This document shows, piece after piece, positions 43,065 to 56,000 of a DNA stretch of 64,000 bases. How positions within the stretch are numbered: the stretch's first letter is position 1; every line of letters begins with the position of its first letter. A model generated the notes under the pieces. That model did not search any database and was not told the DNA's origin. It worked only from the letters and a program-made list of their open reading frames with translations. The stretch is from positions 62,001 through 126,000 of the forward strand of contig QNQO01001154.1 in the NCBI GenBank assembly GCA_003290165.1, given 5' to 3'. A program made the translations under genes and the position numbers. This stretch comes from Berberis thunbergii (Eukaryota > Streptophyta > Magnoliopsida > Ranunculales > Berberidaceae).

Positions 43065-43870
43065 CTAAGTAACATTTGGTGCTTTAACCAAAAACGGCGG
43101 AAGATGATGCTCCAAAACTGTGAGGAGCTCCCTCCCATGACTCGTCTCATCCACTGGTTTACTGCTGAGCCTTCTTGCTGCTTCAACAAGTTGTCCCTAA
43201 GACGCTGTGATAAAAGGGGGCCACTCATTTTCAAACATTCCCTATAAAGAGGCAAATAAGTAATGGCCATTCTTAATGGGGCTGGAAGATCCCTCAAGCA
43301 TATGGGAGAGTCACCACATGTTAAAATCCTTATCACGTTGATATAGTGATCTTGTTCACGGGTAAAGCCATCCAAGAATGCTGCTTCTGACCAATGCTCT
43401 CGCAGAAAAGCTCTCAGCTCAGGAGTCACAGACTCATCATCTGACTTTGCAATGCTGTCAGCAACAGCATAAGTGGCAGCAGTGTCTCCGAGAAAGTCAG
43501 ATTGAAGAAGAAAGGCAACACCATCCAAGGACCCACCACTTCGCTCTCCTGCCGCTTTAAGAATCTCAATGCTCAGCGCAGCAAGCACATGTTGGGGAAC
43601 ATGTGGGAGAAGGTAGGCAGCAATAACTACTTGACTGCTGGATGTGGCTGCAGTGAGAGCAAGACAAAGTTCCATGTCTTTGCAACCCCTTTGCACAAAC
43701 CACTGGACAACCTGCATACATCCCCTCTCTGCAGCTCTCATCAAAGGGCCTAAGAAAGCAACGGCATTACCTTCTTCGACAAGACACTCCATAGTGCCAA
43801 TTTTGCAGTAGTGTGAAGCAAAACCTAAAGCCAGATCAACATCAACATCCAAGCTGTTTCTTTGAGCAAT
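43065..43870 (-). CDS. SKIP35: SKIP35-like gene, last exon, 1-bp deletion near the end
   Basis: Acceptor CTTTCAG; starts IAQRNSLDVDVDLALGF. Frame 1 runs through REHWSEAAFLDGFTREQDH and PLLSQRLRD. At GACAACTTGTTGAAG (about 43182-43196) the conserved continuation (VEAARRLSSKPVDETSHG) is in the next frame and ends at TAG 43067-43065. Confidence 0.87.
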
Positions 43871-46595
43871 CTGAAAGGAAACCAATTGAATATAAAAAGG
43901 AGGGGGGAGAGAGAAAAGAACAATTCAAGTCTAAATAGGAAAAACAATGATCAATGGAGAAAATTAAATATTAAACTATTCAAAAACTATTTTTATTACT
44001 TCTCCAAGTTACTTCCAACCAAGGATTTAATATGCATAGGCGTGACATGGTGCACTTCAAGACAAAATAAAATGACATGTATATATAAAACACATAAAAT
44101 AAAATGGCTAGCATCTAAAACAAATGAAAGATTCAATAGATCATGATTGTATTTACTATTTATCTAAAATTTCATAAATATGGCATAAAGTATTTCTCAT
44201 ACGCATATAACTAATAAGGTGTAACTTGGGGATCTTCTACCCTCTTCAAAATGAGTGTAAAGTGTAGAAAAGTGTAAAGTAATTAAACCTCATGTAAGCC
44301 TTTGATGCATCACGATTAAGTCTTACCTTGAGGCGAGCATTGAGGGATAAGCATCACAAGTTTTTTAAGACACTGCTTCCAACACAATATGTGAACCATA
44401 AAACCACGTGACAATGAATCCTGGAATATTTGTGGTGAACCTCATCTAGTTATAGCATGAAGATCATCTCAGGAAAATTGTTTAGATCTATCGACTACCG
44501 ACTTGGTGGTGAGAAAGTGAACAGGGAAAAGAAGAATCTGATAAAAGGTGCCACTATTTATTAGCTGATCCACGTTTTGATCTCCACTAATGTGTTGAGG
44601 CTGGGAACTGCCTAGATTAAGTCAGTCTTAACTGTAACAGACCATCAACTAGATCAAGTTGAAAATTGCCAATATGATTCTGAAGTGATCCATTCCCAGG
44701 AATGACCTAATTGGTATTCTTTCTGACAGGAATTTTTTCATTGTGGATTAACCTTCCCTACATTAGAAATGCTGTTCAAAAGTTATACATACTGTGGAAT
44801 GCCCAATTTTTTAGGTACCAGCAAGATATTTTAACAACGAAGATGACCTTTAGGGCCTGCTTTTTACCAATTTAGACCACTCAGAGCCCATACTTGCTGT
44901 ATTCCGTGTTAGTACCTCTTTTACACTCATAGCCATTAAAGCTATATTCAAATAACCATGGTCAACATAAAGACTAACACCCTGGATTTCTCATCAGCTG
45001 ACAATCTAGATAGGGAGATATCTAAAGAAGAGATTCTCTCAGCTCTCAAGGCCCCAGAGATAGAAGTGGCGGCTGGCAATGATGTTTTCCTTCTTTTTTT
45101 CAGGAATGTTGGAACACGGTGAGAATAAATTTCATGGCAGTGGTGGCTGAGTTCAATAGCAATTGTTTACTTGATTGGAGGTTAACTTCCACTCTCATTT
45201 TTCTCATCCCTAAAATCAAAGGTGCAATTTCTATCACTCATCTCTTCTGTTGCCAAAATTATCTCTAAAAGCAATGAGGTTGAAATCCAATATGAAATTT
45301 AGTTTCCCCTTATCAATAAACCGCAGTTGAGAGGGAATACAGCTAATAGATGGGCCTTTGATAGCTAATGAGCATTGAAAGCTAAGAAACCTGGGTTGGT
45401 TATAAAGTGGATTTCTCAAGAGCTTTGATTGAATAGATGATCTATCCTGGAACTGATATTGTTAAGAATGGGTTATGGAGTTGGGTGGATTGGATCAGTT
45501 TTTTTATTTATTTTGAAGGTTAAAATTTTAATGAGCAATACAAGTGGTATTACAATATGATAACCTTACAGTGTTAAGGTCCCAAGACTAAATCAACCCA
45601 ATTAACAATAAGTTCTCAAAACATCCCCTTGAATTATGACGGCAAATGGGACAAACATCCCCAAAGGGTGATGAAGACATAATTACCAACTCAATATCCA
45701 ACATTTCATTATAAAATCCTTTTCATATTATCCATGACAAGTAACCTCCAAATCTCTTACCCTCAGGCAGACAAACTCTCTTACTTAATAAGACAAAAGT
45801 TGCATCTATCCCAGTGAGCTAGCTCAACCGTAGACGGAATAGCTTGTTCCATATAGCCGTCCACATGAAAAAATACACTTTTTTTCCATACTAGAATGGT
45901 TGGAAATTTTTGAAATGCACCAGCAAGTTAACCATAGCCCAATTTTGAGAAATACGAACCAACTGAGAAACCTCTCTCCCTATCCTCCTTCCAAACCCAT
46001 CTATCATCATCCTGACCCACCATAACTCCCACAAATGTCCCCAGTAGCATCGCCAACTCCTCCACCTCACCCTGAGAGTCCTCTTCTGCAAGTGAAAATC
46101 CAACCGCAAAGAGCCATCAACCTACCTAACCAAATCAGCCACTCGACCATGCTTCTCACCCAATTCTCAAGTTAGCCAATTTCTCTTTCAAGATCAATGG
46201 CTCTCCTCCAGAGCTCTTTTAAAGCCTCAAGGAGAATCAGGCCTAGGTAGGAGGTGAGAAAAGATCTTTGTTGAAAGTTAAAAACATCTACCATTTTCCG
46301 TAATTTATGAATTTCTCCTACTGGATATCATGGTTTAAAATTTTGTGCTGAGTCTACGCCTAGAGGTACGCTTCAATGTGAGGCGGTCAGTTCGTGTGAA
46401 CAGAGGTTTAAGCCTCGATGGAGGTTGACGAAGCTATAGCCTAACAGGGGTGAGGCGTGGGATGGAGGTGCAAATGTGCAATGATGCAACAGGCAAGACT
46501 GATTTTGGGGGCTGATGCTCAACCATTGTGTAATTTAAATTTATGGAGGATTTGATATTACATATCAGGAATAGACTAATACAAAAATAAAATTA

Positions 46596-46631
<36 letters not shown>

Positions 46632-49600
46632 TTGTAGAGTGTTAACGTACACCTAACAATATGAGTACAAAAAAGTCTTCCAAGCAAAAGTTTCAACATG
46701 TAAAAACAAAACTAAAATTTACCAAACAGAAAATTTACCTGCAATAAAATGCGTACAAGCTCTGTGCTCCCAAAACGCGAGGCCTCAAGAAAGCACTGAT
46801 TAACATTATCTGCACCACCCTCCACCAACATTCCCAACAAACCTTGGATTGCAGTTGCTGAAATCCCTGATGCCCAACCAGGATCGAATGAACTAGAGAA
46901 AAGAGTTAAAGGGAAGCATGCTGCATCAAAGGCCTCTGTGAAGTCTTTTCCTGTAAGTTGATTACCAGCCAGATCTAGAAATGTCTTGAATGCAGACAGC
47001 TGGAGTTGGATCTCAACAGCTGAACTGTGACATACCCTGTCTCTATTCCCCTGGCAACGTGAATGAAAACCTATGCATTTCAAAGCCCATTCCGTGAATT
47101 TTTGAACCTTAGCACCGGCTTCAGCTTTCAAAACCTCGTCCCCATTGCATTCCTGAAGGCGCTCATGCAACCTGATATGAAATCATAATTGAAAATATTA
47201 GCTCAATTATTGCAGAAAATATGAACCAACAAATTTACCATGCACACTGATATAGAAACCAAAAACGAGAATTTGAATTGAAAAAAAAATTTGTTGTTTC
47301 ATTTTTCTTCTATAATCAACAAGAAGCACGCTAACACTAAATCCGGTATATGCATATATCGTGATTATATAGCACGAAATATTTCGAAATAACTCGACAA
47401 AATAACGTACTTTTCTTTTTCGGCACTTTAAGTTTCCAGACCTCAAAAAAAAGAAAATTTTCGTGAAATCACAATCCTTGTTCCAGAGTACACCAACCCC
47501 TCAATAAAACATCCACGGAAACTGGCATGACCAATATAATCCAAACAACCTAAGAAATGCATCCACAGACTACGCATCGACTCGCAATGAAGATTAGATG
47601 GGTCGTGCTTTCTTACATCTCCGGGGACAAAGCCAGGAATTTGTATGCGGTGACGCGATCAAAGAAAAAAAAATTCTTACAATCGTGGCTAATCTAAGGC
47701 AATATTCTCAAATAGTTTTAGTACAAATACTATATGTAATGCAATAATGTATATTATGTATAAACTAATGATACCTCACAACAAATTCATTCGAGTCTAA
47801 ACTTAATTAGAATTTCTTTTATCCTTCAATATATTTGCCATTACAGACAAATGATACTTTTGAATACTAATAATATATTTTAAGTAGGCATATGGTTAAT
47901 TTCAATTTTCACTTGTTCATTCAATCTTCTAAAAAAAACCCAACCAGTAAGCACTACTAGAGAAATAAAAAATTTTAATTGTGCCATGCAGTAATTGGAA
48001 TTGCAAACATTTTAATATAATTATGTGCTTAGCCTACTGCATAAGATGTAGCAAAACCACATAGCCTATTAGAAGATAAATGGGAGTTGGGGTGGGCACA
48101 CCCCAAGGCAATATAGCTCTGCCCCTGTACGCAAAATTCTAAAAACTGCTAGATGGATGGCGAGCAGGGGACTAGCACCCAGAAGCCTAGTCGGGGCTTC
48201 GGTGTTTTTTTAATTATAATTTATAAAAGTTAAGCATAATAACATATAAATCACTTCTAATCAATGCCGAAATAAATATGCAAAATGTATAAACATGAAA
48301 AATTAAGCATAATAGCATATAAATTAATAAGTAACATAAAAATAGTCTTTATTTTATTTTATTTCAAATTGGAAATAAAAAATATATATACACCCGCCTA
48401 GGCCATTTTTAGAATAGAGTTTGTAAATCCTACATGCCCATCTACATTCAACTCCCCGTGACTTAATTCTAACTTAGAATGTAAGTAACTTCGCACTATT
48501 GTCCTTTATTCCATATAATCTTAATTGAAAATTATTTTAAACACCTGGAATTTGTGCTACGAGCAAACCGAGTACCCATTCTCCTCATCCGCTTTCCACA
48601 ACCACCTCAAATAAGATTGCAAACTCAGCTAATTCTCCAAAGATTACTCTACGAAGCTTCAATCTCACGTTATAATTGCATTAATGCTTCAGCCATCGTA
48701 CGCCATCTAAAATTGCAAATAAGACTGGAAGCTCAACCAATTTTCCTACCAAAAGAGATACCCTAGAAAGCTTCCAATCTGAGTTTCTATTCCCATGAAC
48801 ACTTCAGCCAAACTCCACTCCCCAATTCAACAAACAACCTTGGAAATCTCACTTTAAACATTGTACCAAAACTTGATTTTGTCACCTCGACCTAGGCCCA
48901 ACTCTGTAATTGGAAATAGTCCATCGTGTATTGAATCTAGTTCAAACTCGTGACATGCATGTATACTTAACGTAGATAGATTAACTATCATTTATTTTAT
49001 GGCTAGGAACCTACACCTTCACAATTTAATATATCTAAAAAGAAAAAAAATTCATTTAGGCTCTATTTACACATAATAAAAAGTGTGTCGACCTCATGGA
49101 TACACCCATCGGACACTCAATGCTTAGATCATCATCTTCAAAAAGCTTTAATTATTTACAAATGTTATGACCATATTATGGAAAGTTAGTGGCACATTAG
49201 TAACAATACTCACATACAAATGAATGGATATTGGTAAAATTCATAACTTCTTGTTGAAAATGCGAAAATGTAGGCATATCCCCAACGTATCTCATATTGT
49301 GTTTTTTTTTGCCAAAAATGTCTAACTCCTCGTTGGATATCAACATTAGTACCTGTGTCATTGTTACATAGCATTTAGGACGCTCATTGAACTCGTCTTT
49401 GAAAGTTTGAAAACATAAAGTAGTTTACTTGAGGAATACAAACTATCTTTAGCATTAGAATAGTCCACATAACATGAGTAATTTTGTAGTGGCAATTGAT
49501 TGGAAGATATTGTACCTCTCCCACGGTTAGGCCAAGTCAAATGAATTAGATTTCCACGTAACATGAGTAATTTTTTAGTGGCAAAATTTTGAGTAATTAA

Positions 49601-52600
49601 AATACGGTTTCTAGGTTCTACCAAACATTAGAGTCTCCATTAAATAAATAAATTTCTCATATTGTCGTGGGGCTATGACTATGAATTATGCATTACCCAA
49701 AGCAATCTAAAGGATTGTATAATGTATTGTTGAGTTCTTGTCTAGGGTTGTTTCAAACCATGGAATGTTTTTTAAACATTGGGCTCAAAAGCCTTATTTA
49801 TTGTTTTTTAGAAGATATGGGATCCCCAATATTTAAACTTGGCCCTTGGTAACTAGTGTTTTGGTTTTGCCTGTCTCAGATTGCATCGATCCCCTTTTAG
49901 ATCCCATCGGATGACTTACAATTCTACCCACACGGTTTTGAGCCTTTGACTTGAAAATCTTCTAGAAGTCCTTTCTTACCAAACTCCCACTTTGCTCTAT
50001 CAATCTTAGCCCATGTTTTTACACCGTCATTAATGCTAGACACATTGTTTCCAACTAACACAGATCTCTCCATAATAGCAACTTTCAGTTGACTGTTCTA
50101 TCTTCCACCTTAGAATCTTTTGACCCAATGACCCCCTTTACTTATCCATGTCATCAATCTCAACCAAAATGGTCTTCAATTACATTCTCACCGGCCACAT
50201 ACTTCTGCACGTGGCCAACACTACCATGCAAGCTCATTTTCCCTGTCTCATTCTTTGCAACTGACGCCATCTTAGCTTCAATGATACTCCTCTTCCTATC
50301 GCCGTGTTTCCTTCTTCCCCATCCACAGAAGCCTAAGGGTGTGTGTGGTTGCATGGAATCCAATTCCATAGAATCTATGGGGGACCACGTGTTCAACGCA
50401 AATTTGATCAAAATGTAGTGACAACTAATCATGGAGGACTCTAACCCCGTTGGGGATCGTTCTCGAGGGAAATCAAAGTATTTCTTGAGTGATTTTAATG
50501 ATTACAGATCCCCTATTCACATCATTTGGTATCAGTGACGGGGATATTGGGATAATTAGGTAAGTGAATATGATTGATACGAGGAATAAAGCTGGAGTAG
50601 TGGAAGAAGAAGAGCATGGAGGAAACTCACTTGCAAAAGGGGACAATCTTAGCATGGATGAAAACTTAAAACAAGATCACAACTTCCGTGTTTGCACATG
50701 GAGGCGGGAAGACAAGGTAGGCTTTCTTTGGAAGGTCATGAAGAAGAAGCTCTCATAATTATCACACCGGCTAAAAATTCAGAATATGAGGGATCAAGAT
50801 GTGTACTCCACTCCACAAACACAAACAGATTTTAGATGAAATGAAGAGATTTTAAATAGTCACGGTTCAAATGGTGCATAATGAATATTTCTATCTGCTC
50901 AAGGAATATTAAATAGATAAATAGTGATTACAAACAAAGAGCTTTGGGAGATCATGTCAATCAACACTCCAGGTTACCATATGATTCAAGAAACTAAGAT
51001 GGAAGATTACTCTTACTCGTTCATTACAGACATCCGGGGTAAAGGCAATATTCAATGGAGTCCATCCCTCCTATTCATAGATCTCAAATCATCCTTACGG
51101 CATAGGAATCATGAGGATTATGTTGTTTTCGATATTCAATGGAGCCCATCCCTCTTATTCATAGATCTCAAGTCATCCTTGTCATGGGGTTCATGGGGAT
51201 TATGATCATTTCGATAAATTAGAAGTTCTAAAAGGTGTGTTCTCCCTATCTATTATGTTTAAATCTAAACATAATTTTTATTTGGGTTGTTTCTAAAATT
51301 TATGTGCCAAGTTCCAAAAGTGGCAGGGATAAGTTCTTGGATGAGCTTCATGATATCACAAGTCTTTCGGGCAGAAACTTTAATGTAACTTGAAGAATGG
51401 AAGAAGAAAGAAGATGTTCTCTCATCACTCTCAGTATGCAAAACCTCAACTCCTTCATTAAAACTATGATCTCTCTGAATTTTCTCTAGGGGGGGAGACT
51501 GGCAGTGTCTAACAACAAAGGGATCCAACAGACTCAATAGATTCTTGCAAGACAATGAGTGGCATGATAACTTCAATGTCACGGTAACTTTCGGGACTGT
51601 AAGAAAATTATCTCTTGCTCCACAGTCTGCACAGTTGTTCTTATCCTTAATAGTAGTAGCAAACCCTTCATCCCGAGCAATGGCGAGCAAGCATCCACAT
51701 CACAAAAAAGGTAGGGCAGGGCTTGTTTTGCTGGAGAAAACTCAAAATGTTGGCGTCCAATATCAAATCTCGGAACAAAGATGTGTTTGGCCAGCTGGAT
51801 ACCAAGATCGCAAGATGCAAGGACGAGATTTCAGCTTTAGACCTGATAGGGGAAAATGTAAGATTACCTTAACTGAAGTGCAGTAATCTCCAATTTCTCT
51901 TGAGGATGCAGCAGTTCCAAAAAAGAAAATCACGTGTTAGGTGGATCATGGATGGCCTCTGCAAAGAATCTGAGCAGAGGATGAACACCTCATTCAAATC
52001 CGTGAATATGAATACTTCTCTGGACTCTACAAAGAATCTGGGCAGTGGCGTCCAACTTTGGATGGCACTCCAATTCAGAGTATCCCAACAGATTTGAGAG
52101 GTGAGCTGGATAGGAATGTATCTGAAGATGAAGTCAGGAATGCTATTAAAAGCTTGGCTGAAAATATACCTCCAGGAGTAAATGGTCACCCAATACAGTA
52201 CCTTGAGACTGTTGGCACTTCATTAGGGCCAACTCATGAATGATAGAAGATTTCAACACCAACGGATATATTAACTGGCGTCTGAATATCTCCAGCATAT
52301 ATTTAATCCCTAACCACAATGAGATAAAATCTATCAATGACTATAGGCCAATCAGTGTATGGGATATGCATACAACATTATATCTAAAGTCTTGGCCTCC
52401 AGATTGGGGAGCAGACATCCTCTCTTGATCTCCCCTCGCCAAAGTGTTGGCATCTCTGGCAAACAAATCATTGATAGTGCTTTCATTGCTAATGAGCCAA
52501 TTCCCACAACTAATTGCAAAAGCCTAGGTTTCTAGGCAAAAATCGATCGCCATGGCGTTTGATAATGTAAATTGGGGATTTATAGATTACATGTTGAGCT

Positions 52601-53002
52601 GCATGGGTTTCAACCATAAGTGCAGATGCATCTCCACGGAGTCCTTTTCGCTTTAAATCCAGGGAGGAATTGAGGGATGGGGGTGCTATCCCCCCCTCTT
52701 ATTCTCTATTGTGGCAAAATCTTGATCAGCCATGGTGACCACAGCTCGGAAAATGGGTTTGATTACAATATTCTTTGTGAAGGAAGTTACCCCTCCAATT
52801 CCACTTCTCCAATATTGAAGATCGAGAACACAAGACAAGCCTTGAATCCACAAGAAAGAGAATTAAAGCTAACAAAATTTTATTGAATAAGTAACTGAAT
52901 ACAAACCTCGGTTTTGGAGCACTTTATATAGAATATAAAGTATAATCTCCACAAAAACATCTTTGAAACCTATTAAAACTACTACAAATAATAATAATAA
53001 TG

Positions 53003-53055
<53 letters not shown>

Positions 53056-56000
53056 CTAAGTTATCTATAACAAAATAGAAACCTTTTGAAGCAATTAAGA
53101 CTCGAATTATCCCGAGGACTTCTAATAATAACCTAAATAATATTAAAAAAATGGAAATCCTAAAAAATTGAAAAGTCATAACCATCTTATGTCCTGCATC
53201 TGTCACCTTTCTCTTATTTAAAATAACTCTTGAGTTATGCATTGGAGCAGTAATAGTAAAAAGATGTGAAAGAGAAAACACTTTGGTCTTTACAACGCCT
53301 GCTACTTCTCTTCTTTGATGGCCTCTAAAAAATATCCAGAATTTGTAAATATAGCACTCTTCAAAATTGATGTTAAAACTTCCAATCAACAACTTAAGAA
53401 GTACATTGGGAATCACAAACTTTTCACAATATCTTGCAAAGGGATCCCCAAAGTCATATTTCGTGTACGTCTTCAAGCTTTGCTCAACATAAGTGTGGGT
53501 CCTATGGGACTATTCTCCTCTTCTTTGAAAGGGGGAATGTGAGAATGGAAATTTTGTTGGGGAATGGACAAGTGCCATAAAATTGTTGGCGTTTAATGAT
53601 TGCTCAAGAAAAAATTGAGCTTTGGATGAGGTTGGGGAGGGATGTATGTTAGTGGGGCCGGATCTTGGGTGTTTTTGTTTAATTGGTCCATTTTGGGAGG
53701 TGGACCTTTGGCTGGAACCATTTGTGGTGGGGTTGTAATAATTTTGGGAATTAGTAGTTGTAGGGATTGGGTTGGTGGGAGTTGTGAAAGTTGAGAAGAT
53801 GGTGAAGGTATTTCGGAAGGTAGTAGCCAAGAGATATTGTCATTGAGATAATTGGGTTGAAGATTGATACTTGGAATGTAAGTTCCTTGGCAAACCAGGC
53901 CATCTTGTGCTAATTAAATCAAGTTTGGCTAGCATATCCATCAGCTATCCCTGCTTCCAATGTGGCGAACACCACAGAAAGATTAATGAGGATCTTTTTA
54001 TGGGGGACTTCCCCAACCGCCATAAACTATAAAGCATGGGATAAGGTACACACTCCAAAAGAAATGTGAGAGCTGGGTATCAAAAGAATTTAGATTATGA
54101 ATATAGGCCTCTTGAGAAAATTTCCCTTTGGAGTAAGACTATAGCTGACAAGTATTGCATCCACCCTCACATTGGTTCACCAAGAAGGTTACTTCCTCAT
54201 ATGGTTCAAGTTGTTGGAAACCCATATGAACAAAACTCCAAGGACGATGTCATAAGAGGGACTGCTCTCGAACTTCACTCGGGCAATAAAATTGCATTTT
54301 AGCACGACTGTTGAGCCAGTGAAACGCCCTCAAAACCTCCTTTCCGAAGATGTATAGCCTCTCCAACAATATAACTGATGGGTTATTTCTGTAATGCCTC
54401 GGAGCATGCAAACTGACTGGAACGTCTTCCCTAGAATAAGAACAAACAAGTGGGAAATTGAAGAACCTGTTGACTTTATGCATCAACTACAGTCACAAAA
54501 ATTCGCTCGTGGAAATGATTCTCAAAATGGATGGTTGATTCTCAAGGGTTCTCAGTGAAATTTCTCTATTAGTGTATTCCTTAAAGAGCAGCTGGAACAT
54601 ACTCAGGCAGTCAGGCTCGTACTCATTAAATTATTAAAATATCAGAAAATTATGTGGCACCTTCCAGAGCCATCGTCTTCTTTTGCATTCCCTTCCATGG
54701 ACATATTTTAACCATTGATAATATTAAAAAAAAAAAAAAACAGTATACTACTAACTAACATATGCTACCTTTGTGGTTCAACCCATGATTCCATTGACCA
54801 TATCCTCCTCAATTCTTCATTCTCATGTAGAGTTTGACAAGTTTTTATAGCTGAATTTGGGGATTCAAAGACAGGTACAATGGTTGATTGGACAGCAAAT
54901 TGGAAGGAGGGCAGTCTGTGTCTAATGAGAGTTTGTATTTGCAAAAGGTTGCCACGTCATTTGTTTCCCCTTCTTTTTTTTTAGTAGTAGAACATTCACA
55001 TTATGAAGGAAGGAGAGACACAACTGAACAACGAGCTCAACAAAAAAAAAACAGACAGCACAACTAACAAAGCAAATAGAGCAACACAAGAAGAAAAGAG
55101 TTACATTCCTAATTTATACCAACTATGAGGCAGATACAGTAATTAGTTTATCTGGCACCTTGTTCCAAGCATCTTCCCTCCAGAGATTCTACTGTTCCTT
55201 TCTTTCCATAATAACCAACAAGTTATAAAGAGCAGCCTTCTCAAATCCACTTTCCTTGAGGATGTAAGGATTTACTGCTCCACTGATTGGACCCACTGAA
55301 ACAGATCACCATTTGGATGAACCATCTAGAATCACGGCCTATAGCAGCCCAAACTTAAGGTGCAAAAGAGCACTGACGAAAGACATGGGAGATGGATATC
55401 TCCTTCACATAGCACACAGCCATTGCAAATCACCAAAGCTCTTTTAACAAGGTTATTAGAGAAAGAATCTTACAATGAATCTTATCATGGGCTAGGATCT
55501 AAATGAGAAAGCTCTCTCGAGGAGTTTGGTTCCTCCAAAAGATGGCTTCAGAGTAAGAGAACTGGATTTTAACAGTACGGTTATCGGAAGTAGGGACCAA
55601 AGTGGTCTTGTCATAGAAGTCTTTGACAGATTAAGTATTGGATCTATGATCACAAATCCATTTATCATCCACGTCTTCAATAACCACCAACTGAAGGAGG
55701 TTAATTGGTTGTGATGGAAAGAGCGGAACAAACATGGCATTCTCAAAGTAGGCAGTTTATATTGAAGTTTTAGTCTCTCAAATTAAAGCTAATATATGAT
55801 GTGTGTGTGTGTGTGTGTGATGACACACAATACGTTTGACACGCGTTTAGGTTCCAGACACAATATGAGTCATACAATACACTTTCCACAACTACGAGTA
55901 GCTACACAAAAAAACCAACTCAAACAAACCCCAATCTCTAGCCAGATCTCTCCAAATCTTCAAAACTTTAAAAAAAAAAAAAGATCCGAAGTGTGAGCAT

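Larger units (their letters stand above)
51680..54990 (+). mobile_element. LINE (L1-type) ORF2 relic, interrupted
   Basis: In order: WRPTLDGTPIQSIPTDLRGE and SEDEVRNAIKSLAENIPPGV (52030-52180); ISSIYLIPNHNEIKS and DYRPISV (52280-52360); FDNVNWGFIDYMLSCMGF (52558-52616), the RT palm. After an unrelated stretch (about 52790-53870) comes RIFLWGTSPTAINYKAWDKV (53985-54050) and a zinc-finger-like end near 54780 (STHDSIDHILL-type in broken frames). Antisense to SKIP35. Confidence 0.78.

Noticed and set aside
43004..43180. Native SKIP35 C-terminus read in the uncorrected frame
   Set aside because: The tail (GSSSQFWSIIFRRFW...) has no protein-like conservation, while the next frame gives the family C-terminus and a stop at 43065.
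53510..53830. Minus-strand 106-codon ORF as a host gene
   Set aside because: Thr/Asn/Pro-rich, no domain, inside an insertion that splits a LINE; no splice partners seen.
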